24,748 nt of DNA from an uncultured Sutterella sp. (GCA_900538905.1 UPZS01000034.1:1-24748); one strand, 5' to 3'; shown: positions 14,985 through 22,744, counted from the stretch's first letter. The notes: generated by a model from the sequence alone, not told the origin. A program made the numbers and translations.

Positions 14985-16253
14985 ATGAACTACATTGAAA
15001 ATGCTGTTGCTCTGCGGCGTGAACTGCATCAGATCCCGGAACTGGGCTGGGGAGAATTCTGTACAACTGCGCGCATCATCGAAGAACTTGACCGGCTCGG
15101 TTGGAAAGTGCATGCCGGACTCGAGCAAATCGGTCTGGACGACGTCATGGGCCGCAGCCCCGAGTTCGTTAAGCAAAACATCGAACGCGCCAAGAGCGAA
15201 GGCGTAAGCGAATCGATGCTTGAGCGTATGCAGGGATTTACGGGCTGCATCGCCGAGTTCGACACGGGTCGCCCGGGTAAGGTAACCGCCTATCGCTTCG
15301 ACATTGACTGCGTGGGCGTACAGGAAACCGACAAGCCCGAACACCTACCCAACAAAGCCGGCTTTGCCTCCAAACATCCCGGTGCCATGCATTCCTGCGG
15401 GCACGACGGACATACCGCCGTCGGCCTGACACTCGCCCGCTGGATCGTCGACAACAAAGATTCGCTCTCGGGACGCATCAAACTCATTTTCCAGCCGGCA
15501 GAAGAAGGCGTGCGCGGCGGAGCTGCACAAGCCGCTTCCGGTCTTTTGGATGACGTCGATTATCTGCTCGGCGCCCATCTGGCCATGATGTGCCCGACCG
15601 GTGAAGTCACAACCGTTCCAACAGGTGTTCTTTGCACCACAAAACTTGACATCCGCTTTACCGGTGCGCCCGCTCACCCGACCATGAGTCCGCATTTGGG
15701 CAGAAACGCGTTGGCTTGCGCCTGCACATGCGTCACCGAACTTCTCGGCATGGCACGCCACGGCAACGGTTTGGGCTGCATCAACGTCGGCCTGATGAGC
15801 GCGGGCGAATGCCGCAACGTGATTCCCGTACACGCTCAGATTCAAATGGAAGTGCGCGGCGAAACGGCCGAAATCAACGACTTTATGGTTGACCAGGCTG
15901 TCAGAATCGTCAAAGGTACCGCCTTGGCCTACGACGTTCAATACGAAGTGGAAAAAGTCGGTGAAGCCGGTGAAATGATTAACGATCGTGAGCTGATCGA
16001 TCTTGTTGCGGAATGCGCTCACGAAGAACCCACCTGCAAGAACGTTGTGGAACGCAAGAAACTGGGCTGCTCGGAAGACTTCACGCTTCTGGCTCGACGC
16101 GTTCAGGCTCACGGCGGCAAGGCCGAATTCTTTGTTGTCGGCGCCGACAGAACGGCGGCTCACCATCAGCGCGAATTTGATTTCGACGAAACGGGTCTTG
16201 AAACCGCCTTCGGCATTTTCCGCCGTACCCTTGAAAAATTAAACGGCCGTTAA
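14985..16253 (+). CDS. abgA: AbgA-like M20 amidohydrolase (p-aminobenzoyl-glutamate hydrolase subunit A family)
   Basis: A 422-aa M20 enzyme most like AbgA, which with AbgB hydrolyses p-aminobenzoyl-glutamate, a folate breakdown product. It has the AbgA-specific N-terminal extension with a charged helix (60-80), then FTGCIAEFDTGRPGKV, AYRFDIDCVGV, MHSCGHDGHTAVGL (Cys138, His140), LIFQPAEEGVRGG (Glu173/174), a dimerisation lid with RNVIPVHAQIQMEVRG and a C-terminal HHQREFDFDE close to AbgA's GHHNEKFDFDE. Metal ligands are intact. GGAG lies 9 nt before the ATG. No abgB lies beside it; the other M20 gene (158-1261) is 14 kb away and not obviously a partner, so it may act alone on another N-acyl/aroyl amino acid. 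It is the last gene before a strong terminator. Confidence 0.87.
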   Translation: MNYIENAVALRRELHQIPELGWGEFCTTARIIEELDRLGWKVHAGLEQIGLDDVMGRSPEFVKQNIERAKSEGVSESMLERMQGFTGCIAEFDTGRPGKVTAYRFDIDCVGVQETDKPEHLPNKAGFASKHPGAMHSCGHDGHTAVGLTLARWIVDNKDSLSGRIKLIFQPAEEGVRGGAAQAASGLLDDVDYLLGAHLAMMCPTGEVTTVPTGVLCTTKLDIRFTGAPAHPTMSPHLGRNALACACTCVTELLGMARHGNGLGCINVGLMSAGECRNVIPVHAQIQMEVRGETAEINDFMVDQAVRIVKGTALAYDVQYEVEKVGEAGEMINDRELIDLVAECAHEEPTCKNVVERKKLGCSEDFTLLARRVQAHGGKAEFFVVGADRTAAHHQREFDFDETGLETAFGIFRRTLEKLNGR

Positions 16254-16285
16254 CGCCGAACGACGGGCAATCTGACCGCCCTCCT

Positions 16286-16318
16286 CCTCCCGATGCCATG
16301 CGTGTCGGGAGGATTTTT
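16286..16318 (+). terminator. Strong intrinsic terminator of the dcuC-abgA operon
   Basis: Perfect 8-bp GC-rich stem CCTCCCGA (16286-16293) / TCGGGAGG (16305-16312), 11-nt loop, followed by ATTTTT. It lies 32 nt after the abgA stop. Confidence 0.9.
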
Positions 16319-16553
16319 CATCCAAACGACGTTTCAGAACTCTGTCAAACCTAACCTTCAGAGGAGACTTCTCGCCGAATCAGACAAACGAAGTCAAAAA
16401 CGACATCCACGATGCCACAAGAACGACACCCTCTAAGCTGCGATTTCTTCGCGTTGACGCCTCCTGAATTCATGACATTTTTGTTCGAAGGACAGAACGT
16501 GTCGTCTAAATATATTGCGTAGTTACGAGGTTGTTTTTTCTCGGTTATACCTT

Positions 16554-16572
16554 TGTCTTACAAGGTAAGACA
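16554..16572. promoter_or_regulatory. Palindromic operator of the VapBC-type module
   Basis: Perfect inverted repeat TGTCTTAC (16554-16561) / GTAAGACA (16565-16572) around AAG, located between a TATACC -10-like hexamer and the antitoxin start codon. Antitoxins of this class usually autorepress by binding such palindromes, so this is the probable binding site of the VapB-like protein or the complex. Confidence 0.6.
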
Positions 16573-16587
16573 CTAAAAAAGGGCTAT

Positions 16588-16905
16588 ATGACATCATCCG
16601 TACTGATTAACGTTCGCTTGCCGCAAGAAATGCGCAGTCGGTTTGCCGATTTGTGTGAACAGCAGGGCATAAGTGTTTCTGAAGCTGTTCGCCGTATGGT
16701 TGAACACGCCGTTGCTCTCAAAACCGTAAATCCCGATGACAATATCTGGGACTCCATCGGTAAAGGACAACTGCCTGCCAGATTCAAAAACCGGTTTGCC
16801 ATGCTGGCGGAACTCACCAAGGATCTGCCTGAAAAAGATTACGAAGACGAAGAACCTTGGCACATTCGACCCGAAAACAAATGGACGGAGCGTGAGGTTT
16901 TCTGA
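16588..16905 (+). CDS. vapB: VapB-like ribbon-helix-helix antitoxin
   Basis: A 105-aa protein whose N-terminus MTSSVLINVRLPQEMRSRFADL and GISVSEAVRRMVEHAV has the strand-helix-helix pattern of ribbon-helix-helix (RelB/DinJ/CopG-like) DNA-binding antitoxins. The acidic, flexible C-terminus (LPEKDYEDEEPWHIRPE) is typical of the toxin-neutralising tail. AAGGG precedes the ATG at 16588; an upstream ATG at 16531 would read through the operator and is unlikely. Its TGA overlaps the ATG of the PIN toxin gene. Confidence 0.85.
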   Translation: MTSSVLINVRLPQEMRSRFADLCEQQGISVSEAVRRMVEHAVALKTVNPDDNIWDSIGKGQLPARFKNRFAMLAELTKDLPEKDYEDEEPWHIRPENKWTEREVF

Positions 16906-17342
16906 TGGCTTCCGGTTTCCTTTTGGACACTAACATCGTCTCATATCTGCTTGACGGGCGCGATACGGTGCTTATTGAACACGTAGCGGCGGTTGATGAA
17001 TGTCGACTGTTTGTTTCTTCCATTACCTGCTATGAACTGTGGTTCGGACTGACGCGTCGACTGATGCAAGCACCATCGAGCAAACGTCTGCTTGAGATTC
17101 AATCCAGACTGGAGCAATGGTCGAAAGACTTGAATATCGTCTCGTTTGACGGGAAAGCGGCAGGCGTGGCCGCTAGGTTCAACTCTACTCTGGTACAGCG
17201 AGGTCGGACTCTGCTACAACTGGATATGTTCATCGCCGCCCAAGCGATTGCAAACAATCTGGTTTTGGTTTCACACGATCACCGGGCATTCGAAGGGCTT
17301 CAAAAAGAAGGTCTGCTTTGGGAAGATTGGTGTGCACGGTAA
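16905..17342 (+). CDS. vapC: VapC-like PIN-domain ribonuclease toxin
   Basis: A 145-aa PIN-domain protein. All four acidic active-site positions are visible: Asp8 in FLLDTNIVSYLL, Glu44 in CYELWFGL, Asp107 in LQLDMFIAAQA and Asp125 in LVSHDHRAF. VapC toxins are Mg-dependent RNases that cut specific RNAs, often initiator tRNA or rRNA; the target here is unknown. The ATG overlaps the antitoxin stop (TGATG), with GAGG before it, so the pair is translationally coupled. Length and active site indicate an intact toxin. Confidence 0.93.
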   Translation: MASGFLLDTNIVSYLLDGRDTVLIEHVAAVDECRLFVSSITCYELWFGLTRRLMQAPSSKRLLEIQSRLEQWSKDLNIVSFDGKAAGVAARFNSTLVQRGRTLLQLDMFIAAQAIANNLVLVSHDHRAFEGLQKEGLLWEDWCAR

Positions 17343-17393
17343 TCTCATTGCCGTGTTGTTCCGTGCTGGCAACATTCGAGTTTTATGAGCGTG

Positions 17394-17439
17394 GAAATGG
17401 CAACCTCGCAAACCTGCGGTTTTTCGTTGTCGCCATTTC
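17394..17439. repeat. Inverted repeat / hairpin after vapC
   Basis: Perfect 8-bp arms GAAATGGC (17394-17401) and GCCATTTC (17432-17439) enclose a smaller hairpin (CGCA/TGCG extended by AAC/GTT across a 2-nt bulge) followed by TTT. It lies 51 nt after the vapC stop and could terminate vapC or both converging transcripts. The remaining gap to 17532 has no gene I can support. Confidence 0.4.
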
Positions 17440-17532
17440 AGACTACAGGCGCTTTAACTGCACCGTTCTTCACAGTTTGATTTTTCAGCCAGCCGTTTTC
17501 TAAAATTAAGCCTTCAGAAAACTAGCCTCAAT

Positions 17533-17799
17533 TCATTCTGACGTCCTCACAGCTTTGCAAAGCACTTCGTTCGGAACCAAAGGTTGCTCCAAAGAGGCGA
17601 TGATCACCTTGGCATCTTCTCTGCCGAGAACAAACCTTTCGTTGCGCTCGATAACTGAGCAAGCGGCCTCAAGTGCCGCTTTTCTAATGAAGGCAGACAA
17701 AGACTCGCCTTCGTAGGATGCAGCCAATTGCAGCAGGCCCTTGTCCTCCGCTCTAAGTCGAAATTGAACTCGTTTCACTGCAGAGACGGTGCTACCCAT
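17533..17799 (-). CDS. Orphan DUF1778/TacA-like ribbon-helix-helix antitoxin
   Basis: An 88-aa protein. KRVQFRLRAEDKGLLQLAASYEGESLSAFIRKAALEAA is the RHH/DUF1778 pattern of TacA-type antitoxins, followed by the typical tail with RFVLGREDAKVIIASLEQP. GGGAG precedes the ATG. TacA genes normally sit directly before a GNAT acetyltransferase toxin (TacT), but only 190 nt separate this stop from vapC and no intact toxin is there. It starts 39 nt after the 388-aa repeat protein and is probably cotranscribed with it. It may be a relict antitoxin, or may have been recruited as a repressor of this operon. Confidence 0.8.
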   Translation of the reverse strand: MGSTVSAVKRVQFRLRAEDKGLLQLAASYEGESLSAFIRKAALEAACSVIERNERFVLGREDAKVIIASLEQPLVPNEVLCKAVRTSE

Positions 17800-17838
17800 T
17801 GTTATCTCCCCGAACTTTCACTATCTGTGTTCTGCCTG

Positions 17839-19005
17839 CTATACGCCTTGCTTGTCCGATTCCTGCGCAATTAATCCGTCCGGGCCTTCGTTTGTAAAGA
17901 GTTCCAACGCAATCGCCTCCACGCGTTTGTCAAACGGGAAACAATCGTCCCAATCGCGCATAACTCCGAGTTCGCCGCGCAGCATTTCTCGGATTTCGTC
18001 GTCCGTCAGATGTTGGGCAGAATTCCGGCTCAACAGATTGCTGCGGATGATGAACGACTTATCTGTCTTGAGCTCGTCCACGACGGCTTTGGGCAAATTT
18101 CGGCGTTCTGAGAGTTCGCGGCGAACCTCAAACGACTTGCTTTGCGCAAGCCGCGTGAGCAATTCCTCCTGAACACCCTGCTCGTCCCAATACGCCAGAG
18201 ACGAGTGAACCGATACCGGCAGCCAGAAAATCGGCTCGTTGGGATCAATTTCCGATGCATTGATTTCGCCGTCAGGTTTAAGAAAACCAATGGCGAATAC
18301 ATACTCGCCGATGCGTCCGTACGGATTGTCGCAGGAAAGATTCTCTCTGCGGCGCAGATGGGCCGACTTTGTCGCAACGAATTCGTTTTCTTCGATTCTT
18401 ATCCGCAGCTCCTCTGCCGTCTCGCGCAGCTCACCATCGGAATCATTAGTAAACGCTTCGACAAAAGTCTTGAGCTTCTCGATGACTCCGGCCTCAATCA
18501 TGTCCTCCGAGAAACCGCTGAAGTACACAAGGTTTTGGAACACCTGAGACTTGATCGCCTCATCGCGCGTGACGAAGGCGATGAGCTCTTCAACATTGAG
18601 CTTGAAAAGGTTCTCAGGATTCTTTGCAAGCACGTTGCAGACGTCGAACCCGTGATCTTTGGCAAGCAGTCGCACGGCTTCTTCGGAAAGACCGTGACCG
18701 GCAGCGGCAATCTCGCGCATCCAGACGTCGTGGTGTTGGGCAAGGCGGTTGAAGAATGCGGATGCCTCTTTGACGACGATTGACGCCGTATTCTTGTTTT
18801 GCACTCGTGACATCAGACTGCCGGCCTTTTCCGTTTTGAGCGGACAGATAAAGACGTCCTCGAGCGTATCGAAAGAGAGTTGCCCTTCTTTTCTGCGGCC
18901 TCCGAACAGTGAAAGCAAAGACACCGACTCGAGCTTGTCGGCAAGTTCATAGAAATTGTGATGTCTGACTTTGCGAAGCATGAATTCACGCGGGAAAAAT
19001 CCCAT
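17839..19005 (-). CDS. Uncharacterised protein with HEAT/LRV-like helical repeats
   Basis: 388 aa; not recognised as a named family. Two regions look like LRV/HEAT-type repeats, each about 35 residues with the pattern V-R..+..LP..+...L..D. One is 91-130 (DVWMREIAAAGHGLSEEAVRLL, then DVCNVLAKNP) and the other 290-329 (FEVRRELSERRNLPKAVVDE, then FIIRSNLLSRN). A middle segment (208-275) is richer in strand-like residues (GRIGEYVFAIGF, PIFWLPVSVHSS). No signal peptide or membrane helix is present. The start at 19005 follows AAGGAG. It lies between the 381-aa protein gene (56 nt upstream) and the RHH antitoxin-like gene. Helical-repeat proteins usually bind proteins or nucleic acid, which would suit an adaptor for the nearby AAA+ ATPase; that role is inference. 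Confidence 0.75.
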   Translation of the reverse strand: MGFFPREFMLRKVRHHNFYELADKLESVSLLSLFGGRRKEGQLSFDTLEDVFICPLKTEKAGSLMSRVQNKNTASIVVKEASAFFNRLAQHHDVWMREIAAAGHGLSEEAVRLLAKDHGFDVCNVLAKNPENLFKLNVEELIAFVTRDEAIKSQVFQNLVYFSGFSEDMIEAGVIEKLKTFVEAFTNDSDGELRETAEELRIRIEENEFVATKSAHLRRRENLSCDNPYGRIGEYVFAIGFLKPDGEINASEIDPNEPIFWLPVSVHSSLAYWDEQGVQEELLTRLAQSKSFEVRRELSERRNLPKAVVDELKTDKSFIIRSNLLSRNSAQHLTDDEIREMLRGELGVMRDWDDCFPFDKRVEAIALELFTNEGPDGLIAQESDKQGV

Positions 19006-19061
19006 TTCTTGACTCCTTGCTGCCGATCTTTTGGCAGCCAAAGTTCGTTTTGCAGGTAACC

Positions 19062-20207
19062 TCACGAGGCTATGTTGGATTGGCCAGACTTCAAATATTC
19101 CTTGAAAAACGCCAAGGCTTGATTGCCCAGCCGATCTGCTTGCTTCAGCCCCCAGGTCATGAAGTCAGCCGCAGCCTGTCTGTCAGACGGTACGACCGGT
19201 GTTTCGGCAACGCGGGCAAGGCAACCGAGAAGTTGTCTCAACTGCCAGGCAGCGAACCTATCAAAAGGAACATTGGTCGTAGCCTTGGAACGTGCATTGC
19301 TGATCTTGGAGTGAACAAGTCCTGCCAATACCGGATAACGCTCGGCGATGGCCTGCAATTCCTGCTCGTTGTTGCCAATCAGCCAGCCGCGTTGTCCTCC
19401 CCTCAGTGTGACTTGAAATGCTCCTCGCAAGGTGTCGTTTACTTCGTCACAAAAGACGTAGCTCCTCCAATAGTCCTTTTTGTAGCGGCCTTCGCCAATC
19501 GGTGTCGAGAAGATGTCAAAGCCATCAGGGGAGCATTGTTCTCGACAGTATTCCTGCATGATCGCCAGTGCTTTGTCGACCAGGAAGTCCGTGCAGATCA
19601 CGAAATCACGAATCGAGCACTCAATGAGACCGGCCTCCGACGTTACTCGGCACTTGAGCAAATCCTGAATGCCGTCGGAGCAGTGACACACCGCGTTAAG
19701 AAGCGAAAACGGATTGACACACTTATCGGCTTTGAATGTCTTCACAAATCCCCAGTAGTCATCGTGGTCGTCGTCCTCGTCGCTGTCCCATAGTTCGTGA
19801 ACCTCAATGTCTCGGAAACAATCGACCGCTGCGTAGAAGTCGAGCGCCTGCTGTTGTTTCTCGTACGGGAAATGGATAAGTACCTCATGGTGGTCATCGT
19901 CGCAATCGCCGTAGAGCTTCAGAAAGAAATCCGTCCGCGCCTTTCCGTTTTCAACAAAGATCGGGTATTCAGCTCGGATGTCATCTACTTTGAGCGTGAC
20001 GCCGTCCACACGGAACTTATGATTGCGAAAGTCCTCAACTTTGAGGTTCTCGCCTTCGACGATATGCATCACAGGCTCGTACTTGGAGTTCAGCGCCTTC
20101 ATCAGGTCATCGACATTGGTAAACCAAGGCTTTTTCTCTTTCCCGGCTAGGCCGGCTCCTCTCTTCCCATAACCGTTCGCTCGCATAAGCTGACGGTGTT
20201 CAAACAT
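19062..20207 (-). CDS. Uncharacterised 381-aa protein of the accessory block
   Basis: I do not recognise a family. The protein is soluble-looking, with a basic N-terminus (about 1-30), acidic His-containing stretches GDCDDDHHEVLIHF and ELWDSDEDDDHDDYWGF in the middle, and more than ten cysteines (for example VCHCSDG, YCREQCSPDG), unusual for its neighbours. The C-terminal third is helical (LRQLLGCLARVAE, AADFMTWGLKQADRLG). The ORF continues to a TTG at 20258; the ATG at 20207 is taken as start, with 20186 an alternative, because none has a good ribosome site. It is the first gene of a minus-strand set with the HEAT/LRV-like protein and is divergent from the AAA+ ATPase. Confidence 0.65.
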   Translation of the reverse strand: MFEHRQLMRANGYGKRGAGLAGKEKKPWFTNVDDLMKALNSKYEPVMHIVEGENLKVEDFRNHKFRVDGVTLKVDDIRAEYPIFVENGKARTDFFLKLYGDCDDDHHEVLIHFPYEKQQQALDFYAAVDCFRDIEVHELWDSDEDDDHDDYWGFVKTFKADKCVNPFSLLNAVCHCSDGIQDLLKCRVTSEAGLIECSIRDFVICTDFLVDKALAIMQEYCREQCSPDGFDIFSTPIGEGRYKKDYWRSYVFCDEVNDTLRGAFQVTLRGGQRGWLIGNNEQELQAIAERYPVLAGLVHSKISNARSKATTNVPFDRFAAWQLRQLLGCLARVAETPVVPSDRQAAADFMTWGLKQADRLGNQALAFFKEYLKSGQSNIAS

Positions 20208-20312
20208 TTTGTTGACTAGATCGTAAGAAGGGATGCGACAGACTGCGTCGCACTGCAACGAAAGCAGCGATCAGGAAAAACAATTGCACATCAATTGATC
20301 AACGAACACTCC

Positions 20313-20333
20313 ATGCGTCAATCGTTGACGCAT
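20313..20333. promoter_or_regulatory. Perfect 9-3-9 palindrome in the divergent promoter region
   Basis: ATGCGTCAA (20313-20321) and TTGACGCAT (20325-20333) form a perfect inverted repeat with spacer TCG, between the 381-aa gene and the AAA+ ATPase gene. Each arm contains the -35-like hexamer TTGACG on one strand. Smaller palindromes ATCAATTGAT (20290-20299) and TTGATCAA (20295-20302) sit alongside. This looks like an operator that could control both directions. Confidence 0.6.
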
Positions 20334-20374
20334 CGAGACCTATTCTGCACTTGTCGAATTTCACGAAATAAATA

Positions 20375-22744
20375 ATGAGAAAGTGCAGTATGTCTGACCG
20401 CGCCACCTCTTTGAACCTGAACAATTCCAACATTGGGCACTCCGTTATCAACCTTTGGATGCTGCGATTGCTGTGCAATGGCGACTTGTGGGCAAAAGTA
20501 GCCCGCAACGACATGTACTCCCACGACGCCTTGCCGAAGTTCTTCTGGGGACTCAAACTTCGTCGTCACCTGCATCTGGGAGCATTGATCCTCAACAATG
20601 AGAAGTTCTTGGGAACCGGCGCCGTCAAAGACATCAAAGCGGTTACAGACGTCGAGATGGAACTCGATGAGGATGCTGTCATTGCTCCTGAAAAGCGAAT
20701 CCGATATTTGATCGAAGAAGTCTGGCCTCAATACAACTTTATCGACGGATTGATGCCTTTCCTGACGGTGCAGCCCCGTCATCCGGAAACCATCGGCGCA
20801 TACTGCCGCCCTTTTCTCGGCCATCCGTTTACCGCCAAGTTGTTGGAAAACGGCATGCCGCGTGCCTTGAGCCGTGAACTGCGATATTTGGAATCGGCCT
20901 GCTCCGACGAACTCTCCGCTTTGCCTGAAGCCTTTGCCGCCAACCTTCGTCTGCTTCAGGAAAACTTCAAGCTCTCGGATCTGGAAACCCGCATTCTCGC
21001 CTTCGTCTACTGTGCCCGTGACGTGAAGCTCGTCAACCGACTGCTGTGCGATCTGTTCGACTACGGAGAGCAAGGCATGACACTTGTCATCGATACGCTC
21101 TCTCTGGCTCTGAACGCTGATCGCGAAGACGTCAAGAAGGCCCTTGCCGCCGAAGGAAAGCTTGTTTCCATCGGTCTTCTGGATTACGGTGAATCGGGCG
21201 ACGAATTTTGCGAGCAGATTGTTCCGGGTGCCGTGCTGTCTCCTTCAACCTTAAGCGTGAAACTGTCTTTGTCCAAATTGCTGCAGGAGTCGTTTTTGCC
21301 GGCACCCGATCCGACCTTGAGCGTCGAACACTTTCCGCATCTGCCGATCGTGAGCCGCGTTCTTCTCCCCTACCTCAAGTCTGCCGTAGCCGGCGAGCGC
21401 AAAGGCGTCAACATCCTCTTTTACGGACCTCCCGGAAGCGGCAAAACGGAACTCACGCGCGTCATTGCCAAGGAACTGGGTCTCACCGGTTACGAAGTGC
21501 AGTTCGCCGAAAAGGAAACCCGAAAGAAGGAGGAGCGTACCTCGCGACTGAAGTTCTGGAAGGCTGCGGGCAACGTCCTTTCGCAAACCAATACCAATCT
21601 TCTGGTGATCGACGAAGCCGAAGACGTCTTCAACGACCTGGGATCGTTCTTTTTCAGCGGACGCACAAACAAGGGAGAAATCAACCGTCTTCTGGAAGAA
21701 AATCCGGTCGTCACGCTTTGGACCGCCAATTCGATTCACAACATCGATCCGGCCATGTTGCGGCGCTTCAATATGGTCATTGAAGTGAAGTCGCCGGGGC
21801 TTGCCTATCGACGCGAGATGATCGACAAGGCGTTTGATCACCGACTCTCGAAGGGCACGACGGAGAGGCTTGCCTTGACGGAAAACTTGTCGAGCGCCGT
21901 GATTCGATCGATTTCGGACATCGTTCGTGAAACCGGCAAAACGTCGGAGTCTCCTTCTGAGGACGAGATCATCGAGATGGCAGACCAGATGCTCAAGGCA
22001 CAGCACATGGGACGCGTCGTTGACAACAACACGCTGCTGCCGGAGCTCTACGAGCCTCAGTTTGTCAATTCCGAACTTGACCTTGATCACCTTCTGGAAG
22101 GACTGCGTGCTGCTCGCTGCGGGCGTCTTTGCATCTACGGGCCTCCGGGTACGGGTAAGTCGGCTTATGCGGCGTACGTTGCTCGGGAACTCGGCATTCC
22201 GCTGATGCGCAAAACCGGTGCGGAACTCACGAGCTGCTACGTAGGCATGACGGAAAAGCTCATTGCGGATGCCTTTGAGACGGCGCAGCGCGACGGTGCT
22301 CTGCTGTTGCTCGATGAGGTGGATTCGTTCCTTCGTGATCGCCAGGCGACTCGGTACAGCTGGGAAGTGACGGCCGTCAACGAAATGCTTGCTCAGATGG
22401 AGCGCTACGGCGGTTACTTCATCGCAACCACGAATCTGAAGGACGACCTGGATCCGGCTTGCCTGCGGCGTTTTGATCTGAAGACGAAGTTTGATTACCT
22501 GCGCCCCGAACAGGCCGTGGCGATGGCCAAAGCTTATGCGGGCAAGCTTGGTTTGACTGATGGCGTCGAAGCGCTTGACCGTGTGGCCGACTTTGGGAAT
22601 CTGACGCCCGGAGACTTCGCGGCCGTGGGCCGTCAGGCGGCGTTCAGGAAACTTTCGGGGACCGAGGATTTTGTCGAGCGTTTGGCTGTCGAGTCGAACT
22701 TGAAGGCTGCAGGGATGGGAAATCCGAAGCGGTGGATTTTGTAG
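20375..22744 (+). CDS. Tandem AAA+ ATPase with large N-terminal domain
   Basis: A 789-aa protein with two AAA+ modules. The first has Walker A GPPGSGKT (351-358), Walker B LLVIDEAED (409-417), sensor-1 WTAN and a possible arginine finger in LRRF (462-465). The second has GPPGTGKS (589-596), LLLLDEVDS (643-651), IATTN and LRRFD (698-701). Both sites look competent. The N-terminal 330 residues contain an all-helical segment LSDLETRILAFVYCARDVKL (200-219) and no enzymatic motif I recognise. The double-AAA layout recalls Cdc48/ClpX-like remodelling ATPases, so a hexameric unfoldase or remodeller is likely. The ATG at 20375 opens the frame; the ATG at 20390 after GAGAAAG is a plausible alternative. 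It is divergent from the 381-aa/HEAT-like/RHH set and the only gene on its strand in the block. Confidence 0.88.
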   Translation: MRKCSMSDRATSLNLNNSNIGHSVINLWMLRLLCNGDLWAKVARNDMYSHDALPKFFWGLKLRRHLHLGALILNNEKFLGTGAVKDIKAVTDVEMELDEDAVIAPEKRIRYLIEEVWPQYNFIDGLMPFLTVQPRHPETIGAYCRPFLGHPFTAKLLENGMPRALSRELRYLESACSDELSALPEAFAANLRLLQENFKLSDLETRILAFVYCARDVKLVNRLLCDLFDYGEQGMTLVIDTLSLALNADREDVKKALAAEGKLVSIGLLDYGESGDEFCEQIVPGAVLSPSTLSVKLSLSKLLQESFLPAPDPTLSVEHFPHLPIVSRVLLPYLKSAVAGERKGVNILFYGPPGSGKTELTRVIAKELGLTGYEVQFAEKETRKKEERTSRLKFWKAAGNVLSQTNTNLLVIDEAEDVFNDLGSFFFSGRTNKGEINRLLEENPVVTLWTANSIHNIDPAMLRRFNMVIEVKSPGLAYRREMIDKAFDHRLSKGTTERLALTENLSSAVIRSISDIVRETGKTSESPSEDEIIEMADQMLKAQHMGRVVDNNTLLPELYEPQFVNSELDLDHLLEGLRAARCGRLCIYGPPGTGKSAYAAYVARELGIPLMRKTGAELTSCYVGMTEKLIADAFETAQRDGALLLLDEVDSFLRDRQATRYSWEVTAVNEMLAQMERYGGYFIATTNLKDDLDPACLRRFDLKTKFDYLRPEQAVAMAKAYAGKLGLTDGVEALDRVADFGNLTPGDFAAVGRQAAFRKLSGTEDFVERLAVESNLKAAGMGNPKRWIL

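Larger units (their letters stand above)
16254..16587. other. Gene-free stretch between abgA and vapB
   Basis: These 334 nt hold the abgA terminator (16286-16318), then about 230 nt in which I see no gene, then the toxin-antitoxin promoter region. The last 90 nt are visibly more AT-rich than the metabolic genes upstream, in keeping with an acquired module. A TATACC -10-like hexamer (16546-16551) sits just before the palindrome at 16554-16572. Confidence 0.55.

Noticed and set aside
20290..20302. FNR box
   Set aside because: TTGATCAA lacks the four-base spacer of TTGAT-N4-ATCAA; no other good FNR site was found in the promoter regions I inspected.
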